A stretch of DNA of 64,000 nucleotides from Arabidopsis thaliana (Eukaryota; Streptophyta; Magnoliopsida; Brassicales; Brassicaceae). The stretch is taken from positions 4,588,001-4,652,000 of the forward strand of contig NC_003076.8 in NCBI RefSeq assembly GCF_000001735.4. The letters run 5' to 3'. Position numbers and translations under genes: made by a program. Within the stretch, counting starts at the first letter, position 1. Each line of letters starts with the position of its first letter. Below the pieces are notes generated by a model. The model was not told the origin of the DNA and did not search any database. It was given only the letters and a program-made list of their open reading frames with translations. This document shows, one piece after another, positions 1 through 13,138 of this stretch.

Positions 1-3000
1 GACCAAAAAGCATTCGTTATTCATAAGGCGATTTTTATTTTATTTTAATGTAGGTTTGGGAAACTAAAGGAATGCAAAGTTTGTTGGTAGTTATCGTGGT
101 AGTTAATCTAATCGATTAAATGAAAAGTACTTTTTCAAGAAGAACATAATTGGTTTTATTATGAGAAAAGTATGTAACATTAGTGTGAATAATTGCTTTT
201 TAGAGCATACCATCTTTGAATATTAACTTAATAAATAAATTCAAACAGGAAAAAACAATTATAAACAAATAATTGTGCTGAGATTACGAGAACATTACGT
301 GGCCCATTTGTACAATAAGATATTTCGAATCTACAGTTTAATAGATTTTAGCAATATCGCATGGATGTGAAAAGGAAAAGTCATTTTGCTTTAAGGTAGA
401 CTAAATTTGAAGATTGAATTAGTTATCATTTATCAGACATGATATTTGCTTGCGCCATGGAACTTTAAGGATGAAGCAAACTAATTAAATATTTAATCTC
501 TGCCGCCAAATATGAATTCGAAATCATATAGTATTTGATTTACACGTATAATCATGTATGACTTACTTCTATAAAGCTTTTCAAATTTCAAAACTGAAAA
601 AAGTAACAAGTTGTTTTCCTTTTGCCACTTTGATTATATTCCATCGGCATTGTTTGCTTACACTTTCTTCACGTCTTAATTAATTAATCAGAACAAAGAA
701 ACGATTCTTAATAAATATTGTCGAGGATTTGAATTTTGAATATTCTATAAACTGCTTGATCTCGACTCTAGGCGAATAGTGAATCCGACTTTGGTTTTGA
801 GTGTTTCTAGTTTTCTCTTTTGTTAATAAAAATTAATTTAGTTTTGGTTTGCACTAATATAAATTCAAAGAAATTAGTGATTCATTTAGTTGTTGGATTG
901 GTTGTGATTTTCCAAAAATAGACACAACAAAATCGTTTGACAAAAACACAAGTAATAGAACCAAATAACCGTTTGAAGGAAATTTCAATTATCTTTTCGA
1001 TCACTTCAACTCAAACATCCATACGCAGTAAGCACAAGTAACAAAAGAAGAGAATAACTATACGTTTGCCTTTAAGTAGTTAGTAAGATTTGTTGTTCAT
1101 AAAATCATTAGACTCATAAATGTTCAGTAAGTAAGATTAATTAGCAGATTAAGGTAGGGCAATTAGGAGGTGGTCCATGCTTTGTCCTAATTAGTGATTA
1201 GAAGGGAAATGATCCCAAACGCATAGTTTTCTAACTTTTTTGGGGGGGCATATATGTTTTTTGGGATGGCTCAAGCTGGTGGGCGTTAATAGCTCTTATT
1301 TATTTTTTGTTTGTTAACACTACTGTTTTATTACCAGAAGTTCATAACTAAAATCAATAATATGCATTCGAACGGTTTATTATTATGACACATAAACAAA
1401 AATAACCACTAAGCTATGTACTACAGTAGTAGTCAGATAATTTATGCTTTATCAACAAAAAAAAAGTACATAACTAAGTAATATATATGACCGACGACAT
1501 GTTTTGTCAACAAAAGAAGTTCGATATTTAATCATATAATTAATATTGTACGTATTAAATGGAATCAAACATGTAATTTTCATGTCGCAATCTGGATCAC
1601 GAGATCTTTCCGCAACATGAATGTCCAAACTAGGATCCGATGAATCACGTTCTTTGGGTCAACTCATTTTCATTTAATTAAAACAATATCCTAAGATAGC
1701 GAATTCTATATTTTTGGGCTCATCATACTCATGAAGTTAGAATTAATTCGAGCAAAAATGTATGTACGCTCGATACATTTTTCTTGGTTTTTTTTTCTTC
1801 CTCACAAGAAGAACAAAACATAAATCCATGTTTGAAAAGACTTTGTATATGCTTTAAAATCAATGGTTGAAGGTTCTTGGGCTAAAAAATTCGGATTTGT
1901 TTCTAAATTTTTTTTCACTATTTCCTTAGTTGATGACTTTACGTGAATTCAGAAATAATTAGATGGGACATATATAGATCTAAACCAAAAATAGTCATAT
2001 CTACATAGACGTATTCCACGAATGAGTTGTTAATGGTTGATGAAGAGTCAACCTCATGACGAGTCCTCGTCTTCCCCGTACGCACGATTGCGAAGTTATG
2101 GTCCTATCCTATTTTATATCTATAATTCTTCACGTACATATTTCCACCGACTTCTTCAAATACTCTCTCTACCACACTTTGATCTTTCTTGTATCATCCA
2201 AAGATCTCACTTACATCACTTCTTCCTCCTTCCATTTAATCGCCCACCGTTTTTCTTCACTATGATCTGTATTCTACTCGAAACACATCGTCCACGACAA
2301 AAATACAGAGAGTTATAATTGTGAAGATCTGAGTATGTTTTATGACCCCTCACTATTGGTTACTTTGGTATGTCGCATAAATAAACAAAATCCACCATGT
2401 ATTATTTACTGCGATGCATTCATAACATAAGGCCAAAACAATATGGCCAAATTAATATCTTTATTCACAATTTCCCAACAATATAAAATAGATAGATGTC
2501 CAAGAAAATAAAATATTAACCAAAGAACGTAAGCTGAGAGACATAGCAGGATTAGTTGGGCAGGGGAAAGTTATAGGATTGTAGCTAGAGGAGTGAGCAA
2601 AAGAGTATGGACTCACTGAACAAAATAAATAATCACACGTATTGATAAGTTTTTCTATATTAACAAAAAGAACAATCTCTCAACAATCTTATCTACTTTT
2701 TCCTTCTAGCTCCAATATCATTCTAGTTTCTGTCTTCTTTCCCAACTAATATTTACCAAGATTTGACATGAACTTGTTTAGTAAAACACCCCATCTTATA
2801 AGCAAATTTAGTCTTGTTTCTATATATCTTTTTCTTAATGGTGCTTAATATATCGTTACTGGTGTGATTTGGAATGATCAACCAAATCATGATACATGGA
2901 CAAAACACCAATTATCTACGAGGAGGCTGACAAATGATATGGCTTCCCAAACAATTACGATGTGATAGGATCTAACGTCCTAATTCCCAAAAGTTGTTTT

Positions 3001-3882
3001 TCTCTATTTTTCTTTCCGATTTCTTGGTTATTTTGATTCGAGCGTCAAATTTTGACCATGGTACTATTCAAGGCCTCCATAGCTATGCTTGGAGACAAAC
3101 TGAGCTAGACCACGACATGTAAGAACTAAGAAGCGATGTTAAGTTTGCCTCCAGTAACAACATTCAATAAACAACCAAATCCTTTCGAGGTAAAATAATA
3201 ATTTTAAAACGAAATATATAAAACTTACATCTGAAAAATTAGTTCCGACCAAAAGAGTTAGCACCTCTTGGTTTTGTACCTGCATGCTAACATATCAGGT
3301 TGAACAATATGCATTAATTGAAAGTCAATCTGAAAAAAGAAAAGAAATATTATATAATGGGTGTATTATCATAATAACTATAGAAATAGTTGTTTTTTTC
3401 TTTTAATGTTACAACATGTGAGATGTTATACCTTTTATTAATTACTAATAAAAATACATATATTCCCCATTTATGTTCTACTAATATGCAGACAAAATGG
3501 TATTTATTACCAAAATAATGTATCATCAATTAACAATATGGATTATTTTCTATTTAAGCTATGCCATTGCACCCAAGCCAGTGACACTGTGACAGTGTAT
3601 CAGCATAACTCACGGTTAAAAATGGGACCCACTTATTCTCATTAAATTCACCAATTTTAACCATTCATGGTTTTTTAACCGCGGTTAAACCTGTAAAATC
3701 CCGTTTCAATAAATTCTCACACTCTTCTTCTTCTTTCCCTGGCGCTCACTTCTTTTCAAGTCTCTCTCTTCTCTCTCGAGCCTCGCGTCTGTGTAAAGAG
3801 ACAAAACATATTCTCTAAAGCGGCGACGTTTAAGAACATTCGGTCAACGACTTACGGCGGCGTTGGAATCAAAACTCCGACA
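1..3882. other. AT-rich intergenic region, no supported gene
   Basis: No open frame here resembles a known protein, and I see no tRNA, no clear transposon end and no long repeat. The least AT-rich part, about 2040-2320, holds overlapping frames of 69 and 93 codons that I do not recognise and treat as chance. The last 150 bases or so are the CT-rich leader of the ankyrin gene. A telo-box or site II motif is not evident. Confidence 0.6.
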
Positions 3883-6800
3883 ATGACGGTTTTCTCCGGC
3901 AGACAAGTCGTTCCGATGGATTACGAAGCCGAGGTATCACAACGGCTTCTAGAAGCCATCCTCGACGGAGATTTCAAAACGGCATCGGATTGCGTCTCCG
4001 ATCCACTCGTCGACGTTAATTTCGTCGGCGCCGTCAGCTTAAAAACAAGGAGGAGCGAAGTCGTCCTCCGTGATGAGTCTCCCAGCGAAGTCCGCGTCGA
4101 GTACGAAGAATTCAAAACCGATGTAACGGCGTTATTCCTCGCCGTTAATTTCGGAAACGCAGCTCTCGTGAAGGAATTACTGGTAATTATTTTTCTTAAT
4201 CCGAGTTTAGCCGTTTCTTTAACGTTTTTTGCTTTAAGATTTTGAAACCGATAAACAAAATTTGCATTGATTTAAATCTGTGCAATTAATTATACAATTC
4301 GACGTTATTTATTAAGCAAATCGGTTTCTAATAATAATGCTTTTGATGTGAACAATATTTGTAATTTAATTTTTGTGCTTTGTTTGAAACTTTTGCGTTA
4401 CGTTCCATTAATGGAAGACGCAATCTATGGAGAATTGGTTTCCTCGTGATTTCCATTTTGCGTTTGTTTTTGCGCGTTTCTGCTTAGTGGTGTGATTCGT
4501 GGTACCTTTTTGTCTCTTGAATTAAAGACCCCAAATATATGTTCTGTCTGAAGCTTACTTTACTTTTTCCTCTTTTTCGAAATTCAAATTTCGAACGAAC
4601 GCTGATTATTACTTCTCTCTGCCTTTTCTATGAAAGAAATTATTCCTGTAAAATTTTGGTAAATTTCAATAAAATTTTCGATCTAATGATAATTAATCAG
4701 AATGAGCTAATTCAGTGGCGTTTACTAGCACTTGTCTATACTTAGCTCTAGTCATTTTTTGTTTTTTAAAAAACGTGGATCGGATTCCGTGAGAGTTTTT
4801 AAAAATTCATAATCTGTTGACTAACTTTAATCTTAACTGGTGGAGTGTTAGGATCCTTCCAAGCTGCCAAAAATGTTATACTAATAAATTACATCTTTTA
4901 GCGAGTCAAATTTGCATGTCAGGCGGGGATTATTTTCCAATTTTGAAGTCAGTCACACAACTTTTTCTTTTGCTTGCATCGTCACAGATTTACTTTTATT
5001 GAGATTCTCATTAGCCTTTGCTAGACCATATATGCTAATGATGGATTTGCGATTAGATTTGAAATCAACAGCGTTAGTTATATTAGGCTAAGATCTGGGA
5101 AAAAAACATGTGCATTTGGATTGGTCTTCGTTGAGGGATATTTTGAGACACAACAGTGCCAAAATGTCACTATTGGTTTGCAGTGATAATTGAATGATTT
5201 GATTTGATTCTCTCTTGTTTTCCTGAAAGGAACTTATGAATATTTAGTACGACAAGAAGTGTTGATATAACACCATGTAACTTGTTTGTGAAACAGAACC
5301 TGAGGCCCCGCCCCATTAGGTGTTGTCACTTGTCATTGGCTGCATCTATAGTAGACGAATACTATATTTGCATACTTCCATCTTTCCTTTTAAGCCATGC
5401 TCCTCTGTGTCAGGGTTGTTCCCTAATGTTCATGTAGATCCATTTTCAATTATTCACTTTGCATTATTGTACAACTTTACTATTATACACAGTTTCTTTT
5501 GTCTTCTTCTGCCTCTGGATTTTCACCTCACGTGGTGTCCTTCGCACTTAGCAGTGTAGTAGCTTAAGAAAATATTTTCTAATTTTATAACACTGATCTG
5601 ACTTTTCCTGTAATATCATCTCACAGAACATTGGAGCTGATGTGAACCAGAAGCTCTTCAGGGGATTTGCAACAACTGTTGCTGTAAGGGAAGGTCATTT
5701 CGATGTCTTTGAGATTCTACTCAAAGCTGGTGCTTCTCAGCCCGCTTGTGAAGAAGCTCTAGTAGGGGCGAGCTGTCACGGACGCTCGAGGTTCGTTGAG
5801 CTGCTTATGGGAACTGATCTTATTCGGCCTCAGGTTGCTGTGCATGCTCTCGCCACTGCTTGTTGCAGGGGTTTTGTGGACGTCGTAGGGACCTTGCTCA
5901 AAGTAAGTTCTTCATTTCTTGTGGTTTTAAAAGTGACCGGTTAGAATTGTTCAATAGCCATCTTACAGTAGATAATTCTTCATGTTTTTGCTTCATTACA
6001 GTGTGGTGTAGATGCTAATTCAACCGATAGGCTTCTTCTTCAATCTTCGAAACCTTCTCTTTACACAAATGTAGACTGTACAGCTCTTGTTGCTGCCATT
6101 GTCAATAGGCAAGTCTCTGCTGTCCGCGTCCTACTACAGGTAATTTTGGCTCTGCAAAATTGAAAACTTGTTCCCTGCAAGGAGAGAGTATGTATCTAAG
6201 ACATCAAAGCTTTTCTTTCAATGATATGCACAGGCTGGCGTCAAGACAGATATCATGGTGAGGCTTGGAGCATGGTCATGGGATACTAACACTGGAGAAG
6301 AGTTTCGGGTGGGAGCTGGAGTGGCTGAGCCCTATCCTTTAACCTGGTGTGCTGTAGAATACTTTGAAACTAGTGGCGACATTTTGCGTTTGTTGCTCAA
6401 ACTCCAGTCTCCAAACGCTCTTCACAACGGTCGGACTCTTCTACACCATGCTGTCCTCTGTGGCAACAAGGCAGCCGTCAGTGTCCTCCTTGACTGTGGC
6501 GCCGATCCAGAAGCTCCTATCAAAACTTCACGAGGCATTGAACTCAGACCGATTCATATTGCTGCACGTGACGGATCAGTGGAGATCATACAACAACTCG
6601 TTGGCTTTGGCTGCGATATAAACTCGAAGAATGATGTAGGGAACACAGCCCTGTTGATCTCAATAAAACACAAACATCCAGAGTGCGTCAAGGTTCTCGC
6701 CCTTGATGGTGCTGATTTCGGTTTAGTGAACAAGTTTGGTCATTCTGCTGTTTCGATCGCTGAGTCAAACAAGTGGTCTCTTGGATTAGAGCGAGTAATT

Positions 6801-7775
6801 CTTGAGCTGATCCGGTTCGGTGTTGTTCCACATTCAAGCAACGCTTCAGTATTCTCGCCTTTGCTATATGGGGCTCAAGCAGGAGATGCTGAGGCGCTTA
6901 AAGCGCTTGTAAAAGCTCAAGACATCTACCTAGACTATCAAGATGAGGAAGGCTTTTCGGCTGCAATGCTAGCGGCCATGAATGGCCACGTTGAAGCATT
7001 TAGAGTCTTAGTCTACGCAGGCGCAGACGTGAAGCTGTATAACAACTCTGGCGACACGGTAGTCTCTCTGTCTGAACAGAACGGTAACCGTGACGTGATA
7101 GAGAAGGTGATGCTCGAGTTTGCTCTCGAGAAGGACAGCAGAAACATGGCAGGCGGGTTTTATGCTTTACACTGTGCTGCACGGCGTGGAGACGTCAAAG
7201 CAGTGAAGCTTTTGAGTGGAAAAGGATACAGTCTAGACATCCCGGATGGAGATGGCTACACTCCGCTCATGCTTGCAGCCAGAGAGGGCCATGGACATAT
7301 GTGTGAATACCTAATCTCCTGTGGCGCAAACTGCAATGCTAAGAACGGAAGAGGGGAAAAGCTGCTGGATCTCGCGACTGGTGATGCGGAGAAGGTGATC
7401 CGTAATGAGTTGTCTCGGAGGTTTGTGATAGAAGGAAGCAGTGTGATGAAACACACCAAGGGAGGGAAAGGAAAGAAGCATGGGAAAGGATTGAGAATGT
7501 TGGAATCAAGTGGAGTACTAAGTTGGGGAAAGTCACGGAAGAGGACTGTGGTGTGCAAGGAAGTAGAGATCGGGATGAGCCAGCGGTTCAGGAAGAACCG
7601 TAAGGGGAAAGGCGATGGAGCGGAGGAGGAAGGGATTTTCCGGGTAGTGACTACGGAAAACAAGGAGGTTCATTTTGTGTGTGAAGGTGGGTTGGTGTGT
7701 GCAGAGATGTGGGTGAGGGGAATACGACTTGTGACCAGAGAGACAATTTGTGGAAGAACTCAGACTCAGAATTAG
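3883..7775 (+). CDS. Ankyrin-repeat protein
   Basis: Four coding exons (3883-4182, 5627-5902, 6002-6139, 6234-7775) join in frame to 751 residues; all borders are GT..AG. The first intron is long (about 1.44 kb). The protein is built of ankyrin repeats: degenerate ones begin in exon 1 (VTALFLAVNFGNAALVKELL), and exon 4 has clear repeats such as NGRTLLHHAVLCGNKAAVSV, LRPIHIAARDGSVEII and DGYTPLMLAAREGHGHMCEY. A basic Gly/Lys stretch (HTKGGKGKKHGKG) follows the repeats and could be a nuclear signal. No RING, kinase or membrane segment is visible, so it is probably a soluble scaffold or adaptor whose partner is unknown. I recall it as At5g14230. It converges with the phosducin-like gene, leaving about 450 bases for both 3' UTRs. 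Confidence 0.93.
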
Positions 7776-8222
7776 TGTTGTTTATGTATGTATATAAAGA
7801 AGTTTTGAGAAAGGGAGCTTCATTTTGAAGGTAGTGTGCTTCTATTGTGTTGGGGATGTTTATAGTTCTTGGGTTTGGTATCTGCAGTATATTTGTGAAC
7901 TGTGAAGTAGTTCGAGTTGCACATGAATGAAAACTAAAACATCTCAGTTGATTTGAGATTCTCCAAATTTGATTATTACTTTGTCCAAAACAAAGACTAT
8001 TCTAAACTTACATGGATTCACAGGCTTAGATCCAGCACTAAAATTCGGCATGTGATACCTGGATATCAAAAAACAACATGAAGTTCCTGTCTCTTTCAAA
8101 AGAACAAAAGTTACAAAATGTTTAAAAAACATTACATCACACAAGAAGTCAGCACTTTTGTTTACCAGTCACCAACTCAACAAGCAATAACCAACAGAGA
8201 TAAACAGAGAAGCTTTGAAGTT
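7776..8222. other. Convergent 3' UTR region
   Basis: Between the ankyrin gene stop codon and the stop codon of the phosducin-like gene on the other strand. It holds the two 3' UTRs. Small frames on either strand look like chance. Confidence 0.6.
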
Positions 8223-9568
8223 CTAATCACTATTGTAACCACCATCATCGTTATCCTTATCTTCGTGGTCCTTCACCACTCGTTCTATGAACTGTCTTCG
8301 AACTCCAGCCATCACAGCTTCCCTCGAGGAGTCATCGTCTCCTCCTTTGCCATCGTTAAGAACTGGCTCTGATTGACACAGAAGTAAGGCTACACCTGAA
8401 AAACCAAATCAGTTGCAAGTATGTTAGACATGTGCCTAAGACCAATCTGCTCAAAGCATGATACAATCGCCAATGTGGTCACATCAGGTCTCAGATCAGA
8501 CAAAGGCTAGAGATGAGACATGACATAATCATCAAACACAAATAAGCACAGATTACATCAGACAAACAAGGGTTCATTCAAACTTACTCTCTGGGGTGCA
8601 CCTACGGCCAAAGCTCTTTAAGCCTACATGAGTTCCTTTGATGGCGCCATGGTGGTACACCAGCAAGGTAGGAAGATTGCAATCAGGGTAGTTCGGAATA
8701 CAATCAGTAGATATTATCTTAACGAACTTTGTTGCTGGGTATCTACTACCCAATTCGTCTAGACAACCCAATAGCAAACTACATTCTGCAACACTATCAG
8801 AGAACAACAAGAAATAAACATGAGTTAATAGTGTTTCAAGCATGTAGTAAAGAATGGCTCAACAAGAGTTCACGAATACTTGAAAAAACATACCCATCTT
8901 TATAGAGACATACAACAACCCAATCTTCAGCAGAAGCTTGCGTAACCTCCCTCACGAAATCAGAGCCCGAGATGGGAGTCACTGTTCCATATCTTTTAAC
9001 TTTAGCAGCCTCTCTTAGCTCAGACAACCTCTTCTTCCTATGAAAGCATCAAAACACATTAGTGCCTGTGAATCATGAAGTGTGTTGCACAATTATGTTT
9101 AGCCTATTCATCAACATCTCAAATAAGATACTACCCTCAATTGCATTCATATCCAAAACACAAACGAATCGAGAAAAACCAGAGCTTGATAATTGCATTC
9201 CCTAGCTACATGGCAACAGATCCGAGAAAATTGAATTCACAATCCACCAAGGCAAGGATTCTCCAGGGAAAGTTAAGATTGTAAATACAAAAATCAGAAT
9301 GTTCGATTCGATCTACGAACCTGTATTCTTCGAGAAAGCGATCATCGTCGAGATCTTTGTCGTCCTCAAGATCCTCAAGCTCCTCCTCTGTCTTCTTATC
9401 AAACCATGCCTGATCCTTAGGAGCTGAAGACTCGTCTTCCGCCGGAGTATACGCCGGAGGTTTGAAAGCCGGAGCCTTCTCCGGTAGATTCCCCAATTTC
9501 CGCTGGATATCATCCCATTGAGTTGACGCTCCTTCAATGTCCTTATACACGAAATGATAATCCGCCAT
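8223..9568 (-). CDS. Phosducin-like, thioredoxin-fold protein
   Basis: Four exons on the minus strand (9568-9321, 9037-8894, 8793-8588, 8395-8223) give 256 residues. The start is the ATG at 9568 (MADYHFVYKDIEGASTQWDD); a frame open slightly upstream would begin with TTG. The acidic N-terminus with LEDDKDLDDDRFLEEYR followed by a thioredoxin fold without a CxxC pair is the architecture of phosducin-like protein 3 / Viaf. This family assists cytosolic CCT/TRiC chaperonin in folding actin and tubulin. The fold segment includes DWVVVCLYKDG, TKFVKIISTDCIPNYPDCNLPTL (read across residues 150-180) and YHHGAIKGTHVG. The tail is acidic (DEDKDNDDGGYNSD type). The catalytic thioredoxin cysteines are absent, as expected for the family. 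It lies head-to-head with CSN3 across 401 bp. Confidence 0.93.
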
Positions 9569-9969
9569 CAAAGTATAACCACCTACGAAGCTTCAAAGAG
9601 AACCTTTGAATCTGAGAGGAGAAAAAGCAGATTGCTTTGACACTCTGTGATCGCAATCTCGTTCTTTCTCTGGAAAGACGAATGATAAAAGGCCATCCCC
9701 GAAATTGGTCTGGCTAAACCGACAATTACCATCTGGTACATTTCGAACCGGGAATATTTGGTTTAAAAGCCGGTTAGATATTGGTTTATTATTCTAGAGT
9801 AATGTATTAGACTCTTAACCGTTCGGAGGGTTCGTATATATATTATGAGAGCATGTATTTTTATGGAGAAGATCCAGAGATAATTAAACAAACAGTTTAG
9901 CAAAAGATTTTGAGAGGGAGAAAAAGGGCGATCGATTAGGGTTTTTGTGTTTTCGTCTTAGTATCGAAG
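9569..9969. promoter_or_regulatory. Bidirectional promoter, phosducin-like gene / CSN3
   Basis: 401 bp separate the two divergent start codons and must hold both promoters and leaders. A telo-box (TTAGGGTTT, the reverse of AAACCCTAA) lies at 9936-9944, 26 bases before the CSN3 ATG. In Arabidopsis this motif is typical of genes active in dividing cells. Confidence 0.6.
9936..9944 (-). promoter_or_regulatory. Telo-box in the CSN3 leader
   Basis: Exact TTAGGGTTT. Position close to the start codon is typical for this element; function is inferred. Confidence 0.5.
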
Positions 9970-12561
9970 ATGATCGGAGCTGTGAACTCGGTGGAGGCTG
10001 TGATAACGTCAATCCAAGGTTTATCGGGGAGTCCAGAGGATTTATCTGCACTTCACGATCTTTTGAGAGGAGCTCAAGACTCGCTCCGAGCCGAACCAGG
10101 TGTTAATTTCTCTACTCTTGACCAGCTCGACGCCTCGAAGCACTCTCTCGGTTACCTGTATTTCCTGTGAGTTTTAACCTATTGGTAGATTAGGTTTTTG
10201 TTACTAGTTTGTGTATACTTTGAGGCTGATTGATGATTTTGGTTATTGGAACTTGATGTGTGTGATTAGGTCGAAGTTTAACAAGGAGAATTGTCTATGT
10301 TATTCGATTTCTGATCTTTGAGTTTTTTGTATGGTTTGATTGTTACAGTGAGGTTCTTACCTGTGGTCCAGTGTCGAAGGAGAAAGCTGCTTATGAGATA
10401 CCGATAATTGCACGGTTCATCAATTCTTGTGATGCTGGGCAGATTCGTTTGGCGAGCTATAAATGTAATTTACTGACACTTAATGAGAGCTTATCTTGTC
10501 TTAATGTGTTTTCTTTTCTTTTTTCTTTGGGGAGATGGATGATGTTATTATATTGATTTTGCAGTTGTATCTCTTTGTAAGATATTGAAAGACCATGTTA
10601 TAGCACTGGGAGATCCGTTGCGAGGAGTAGGGCCACTGTTAAACGCTGTTCAGAAGCTTCAGGTCTCCTCCAAGCGTTTGACTGCATTGCATCCAGATGT
10701 TCTTCAACTCTGTTTGCAGGCGAAATCGTACAAATCTGGTTTCTCCATTCTTAGTGATGATATCGTGGAGATTGACCAGCCAAGAGACTTTTTTCTCTAT
10801 AGCTATTATGGGTAAGCAATTTTTCCTCATTGCTATCTGTTTTTTTCCTTTGATCAATAGATGTGTAAACACATTAAATCCATCCCTGTTGGGTTTGTTT
10901 TATAGTATTTTCTTATTCTGGTCCTTGATTACCTGGACTTTTGATAGGGGAATGATTTGTATTGGACTGAAGAGATTTCAGAAAGCATTAGAGCTTCTTT
11001 ACAATGTAAGGCATTTTTATTTTTTCTTACGTGCTTTTTATACATTAAGGACTTTCGTTTTAGTTTTAACTCAACCTAAGTACTTGTATCAGGTTGTGAC
11101 TGCTCCTATGCATCAAGTCAATGCCATAGCTCTTGAGGCGTACAAAAAGTACATATTGGTGTCTCTCATTCACAATGGGCAGGTAAGGCTGTGTTCTTTA
11201 TATTTTACTTTCTTTGTTTATCTAGTTTTCGGTCATGGGAGCATATTGCACGAGTCTGAATCAACTGTATGTTTTTGAGAAATGTTGGTTTCACAATTAC
11301 ATCCTGTGTCTGATTTTAATTTCAAGCATTGGTTAATCTTATGATGTTTTTCTTATAATCTTGTTTGATTTTACTTGTGCAGTTTACTAACACTCTCCCC
11401 AAGTGTGCTTCTACAGCAGCACAGAGGAGCTTCAAGAACTATACCGGAGTAAGTTTGAACCCGATCATTAGTTGTATTTTTCATGTTTGAATGGAGTCTG
11501 GTCCCTTTTTCACTTCAGTCCAAAGATTTCAGTTGTTTTGTACTCCATACCAGCTAAATCTATTTTCAGGCTTATGATTTTATCGTTCACCCTTTTCTCA
11601 GCCTTACATTGAACTGGGTAATTGTTACAACGACGGGAAGATTGGTGAACTAGAGGCATTGGTTGTGGCCAGGAATGCAGAATTTGAAGAGGTAAATTGC
11701 CTCTAAACATTTACCATAGTTTCTGTACCAATATTAAATATTCATCCCCTTCCATAACTTGGGCGAAATGCTCTTTCAGGATAAGAACCTTGGATTAGTT
11801 AAGCAAGCAGTGTCATCCCTTTACAAGCGTAACATTCTGAGATTGACACAGAAGTACTTGACCCTGTCGCTTCAAGATATAGCCAACATGGTCCAACTTG
11901 GTAATGCTAAGGAGGCGGAAATGCATGTGCTTCAGATGGTATTGTGTCCCACACTTGATTTTTGGAAGCTAGCTTTATTAGTTTAACTGGTATGTTGGAC
12001 AATATCATTTTTTTCTTTACAAACCTGCAGATCCAGGATGGTCAGATACATGCCCTTATCAACCAGAAAGACGGGATGGTCAGATTCTTGGAGGACCCTG
12101 AGCAGTACAAATCTAGTGAGATGATTGAGATCATGGATTCTGTTATACAAAGGTATGTCTACAGAACTAAGTGTTTTGATATGGTTTTTTTTTGGGAAAC
12201 ATTGCTTGAATGTTGAAACTCGTAATAAGGAGTGCATAATTAGCACTTGGAATCAAGTTGATATGGAGATGACTGTTTTGCCAAAGGAAAGTAGTAGCAT
12301 CAAACAAGTTATGTGTTTTGATAAAAATTTCAGGACTATTGGTCTGTCGAAGAATCTCTTAGCCATGGATGAGAGCTTATCATGTGACCCTTTATACTTG
12401 GGAAAGGTAATTTAATACCATATTCCATTAGTCTTCTGTCCTGGAAACCCATGTTTCTCTGACTAAGCCGTTTGACTACTTTTTTTCAGGTAGGAAGGGA
12501 AAGACAAAGGTACGACTTTGGAGACGATTTCGATACTGTTCCTCAGAAGTTCTCCATGTAA
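9970..12561 (+). CDS. CSN3: COP9 signalosome subunit 3 (CSN3 / FUS11 / COP13)
   Basis: Eleven exons (9970-10166, 10349-10464, 10565-10811, 10948-11005, 11093-11182, 11383-11448, 11602-11691, 11780-11938, 12031-12152, 12334-12406, 12490-12561) sum to 1290 bases and 429 residues, the length I recall for Arabidopsis CSN3. The N-terminal half is helical repeat (MIGAVNSVEAVITSIQ; GGMICIGLKRFQKALELL), followed by a PCI domain around residues 250-370 (YLTLSLQDIANMVQL; IQDGQIHALINQKDGMVRF). The C-terminus ends DFDTVPQKFSM. CSN3 is a PCI subunit of the eight-subunit nuclear complex that removes NEDD8 from cullins and represses photomorphogenesis in darkness; loss gives the fusca/cop phenotype. Every exon join keeps the frame, so the gene looks intact. 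Confidence 0.97.
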
Positions 12562-13138
12562 ACAGCGAAAGTCGAGAAGCACCAACAAAACTTGGCTCAA
12601 AGACAACCGTAGTGTGAATCTTGAGAATGTTACTTTTGATTTCTTTGTTCATTTTTGTTGGTTTAAAAAGTTTCATATTTTTGTCACAATTGCCAACAAG
12701 TAGAGAAGACCATTATGGACCCTCAAATCTTTTATTTCCCTTTTACTTAAAAAATTTTCCCCTTGCGCGTGTATCTCTCGTGCTAACTTACGCGAGCGTT
12801 TTATCATTTGCAAGGGTTAGAGAAGTCTCAACGGCGTCGTATCAAACTCGTTTTTAACTGCGTGTCGTTTGGGGAATCTGATAGACTCCTTGTTGTGGTG
12901 GGCTAGTTTCAGGCCCATTCTCGCTAAGCGCCACGTAGATTTTTATTTCTTTACTCATTTTTTATGTCGCATCTTCCCCATTTCGTTTTCAACCTGATTT
13001 CTCCATTTCCCTCTCTTATCCTCAATGAAAAAAATAATCTGAGAAAACGCAAAAGAAGAACGGAGCAAAATCCTCAGAATCGTCGCCGGAGAATCTTTAC
13101 GTTTCGACATAATCGGAATTTTGGAATTGATAATTCCG
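12562..13138. other. CSN3 3' UTR and promoter of the SET-protein gene
   Basis: No gene. It contains two closely spaced site II elements (annotated separately) and a purine-rich leader before the ATG at 13139. Confidence 0.6.
12899..12917. promoter_or_regulatory. Pair of site II elements (TGGGCT and GGCCCA)
   Basis: TGGGCT at 12899-12904 and GGCCCA (reverse of TGGGCC) at 12912-12917. Such pairs are binding sites for TCP factors and are common upstream of ribosomal, mitochondrial and plastid protein genes. They lie about 220 bases before the ATG of the plastid-targeted SET protein. Confidence 0.5.

Noticed and set aside
2037-2318. 93-codon and 69-codon overlapping frames upstream of the ankyrin gene
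   Set aside because: No recognisable domain, biased composition (Phe, Ser, His, Leu), two frames equally open, no splice or promoter support.
7256-7663. 135-codon minus frame inside the ankyrin gene
   Set aside because: Antisense shadow; the plus frame encodes clear ankyrin repeats.
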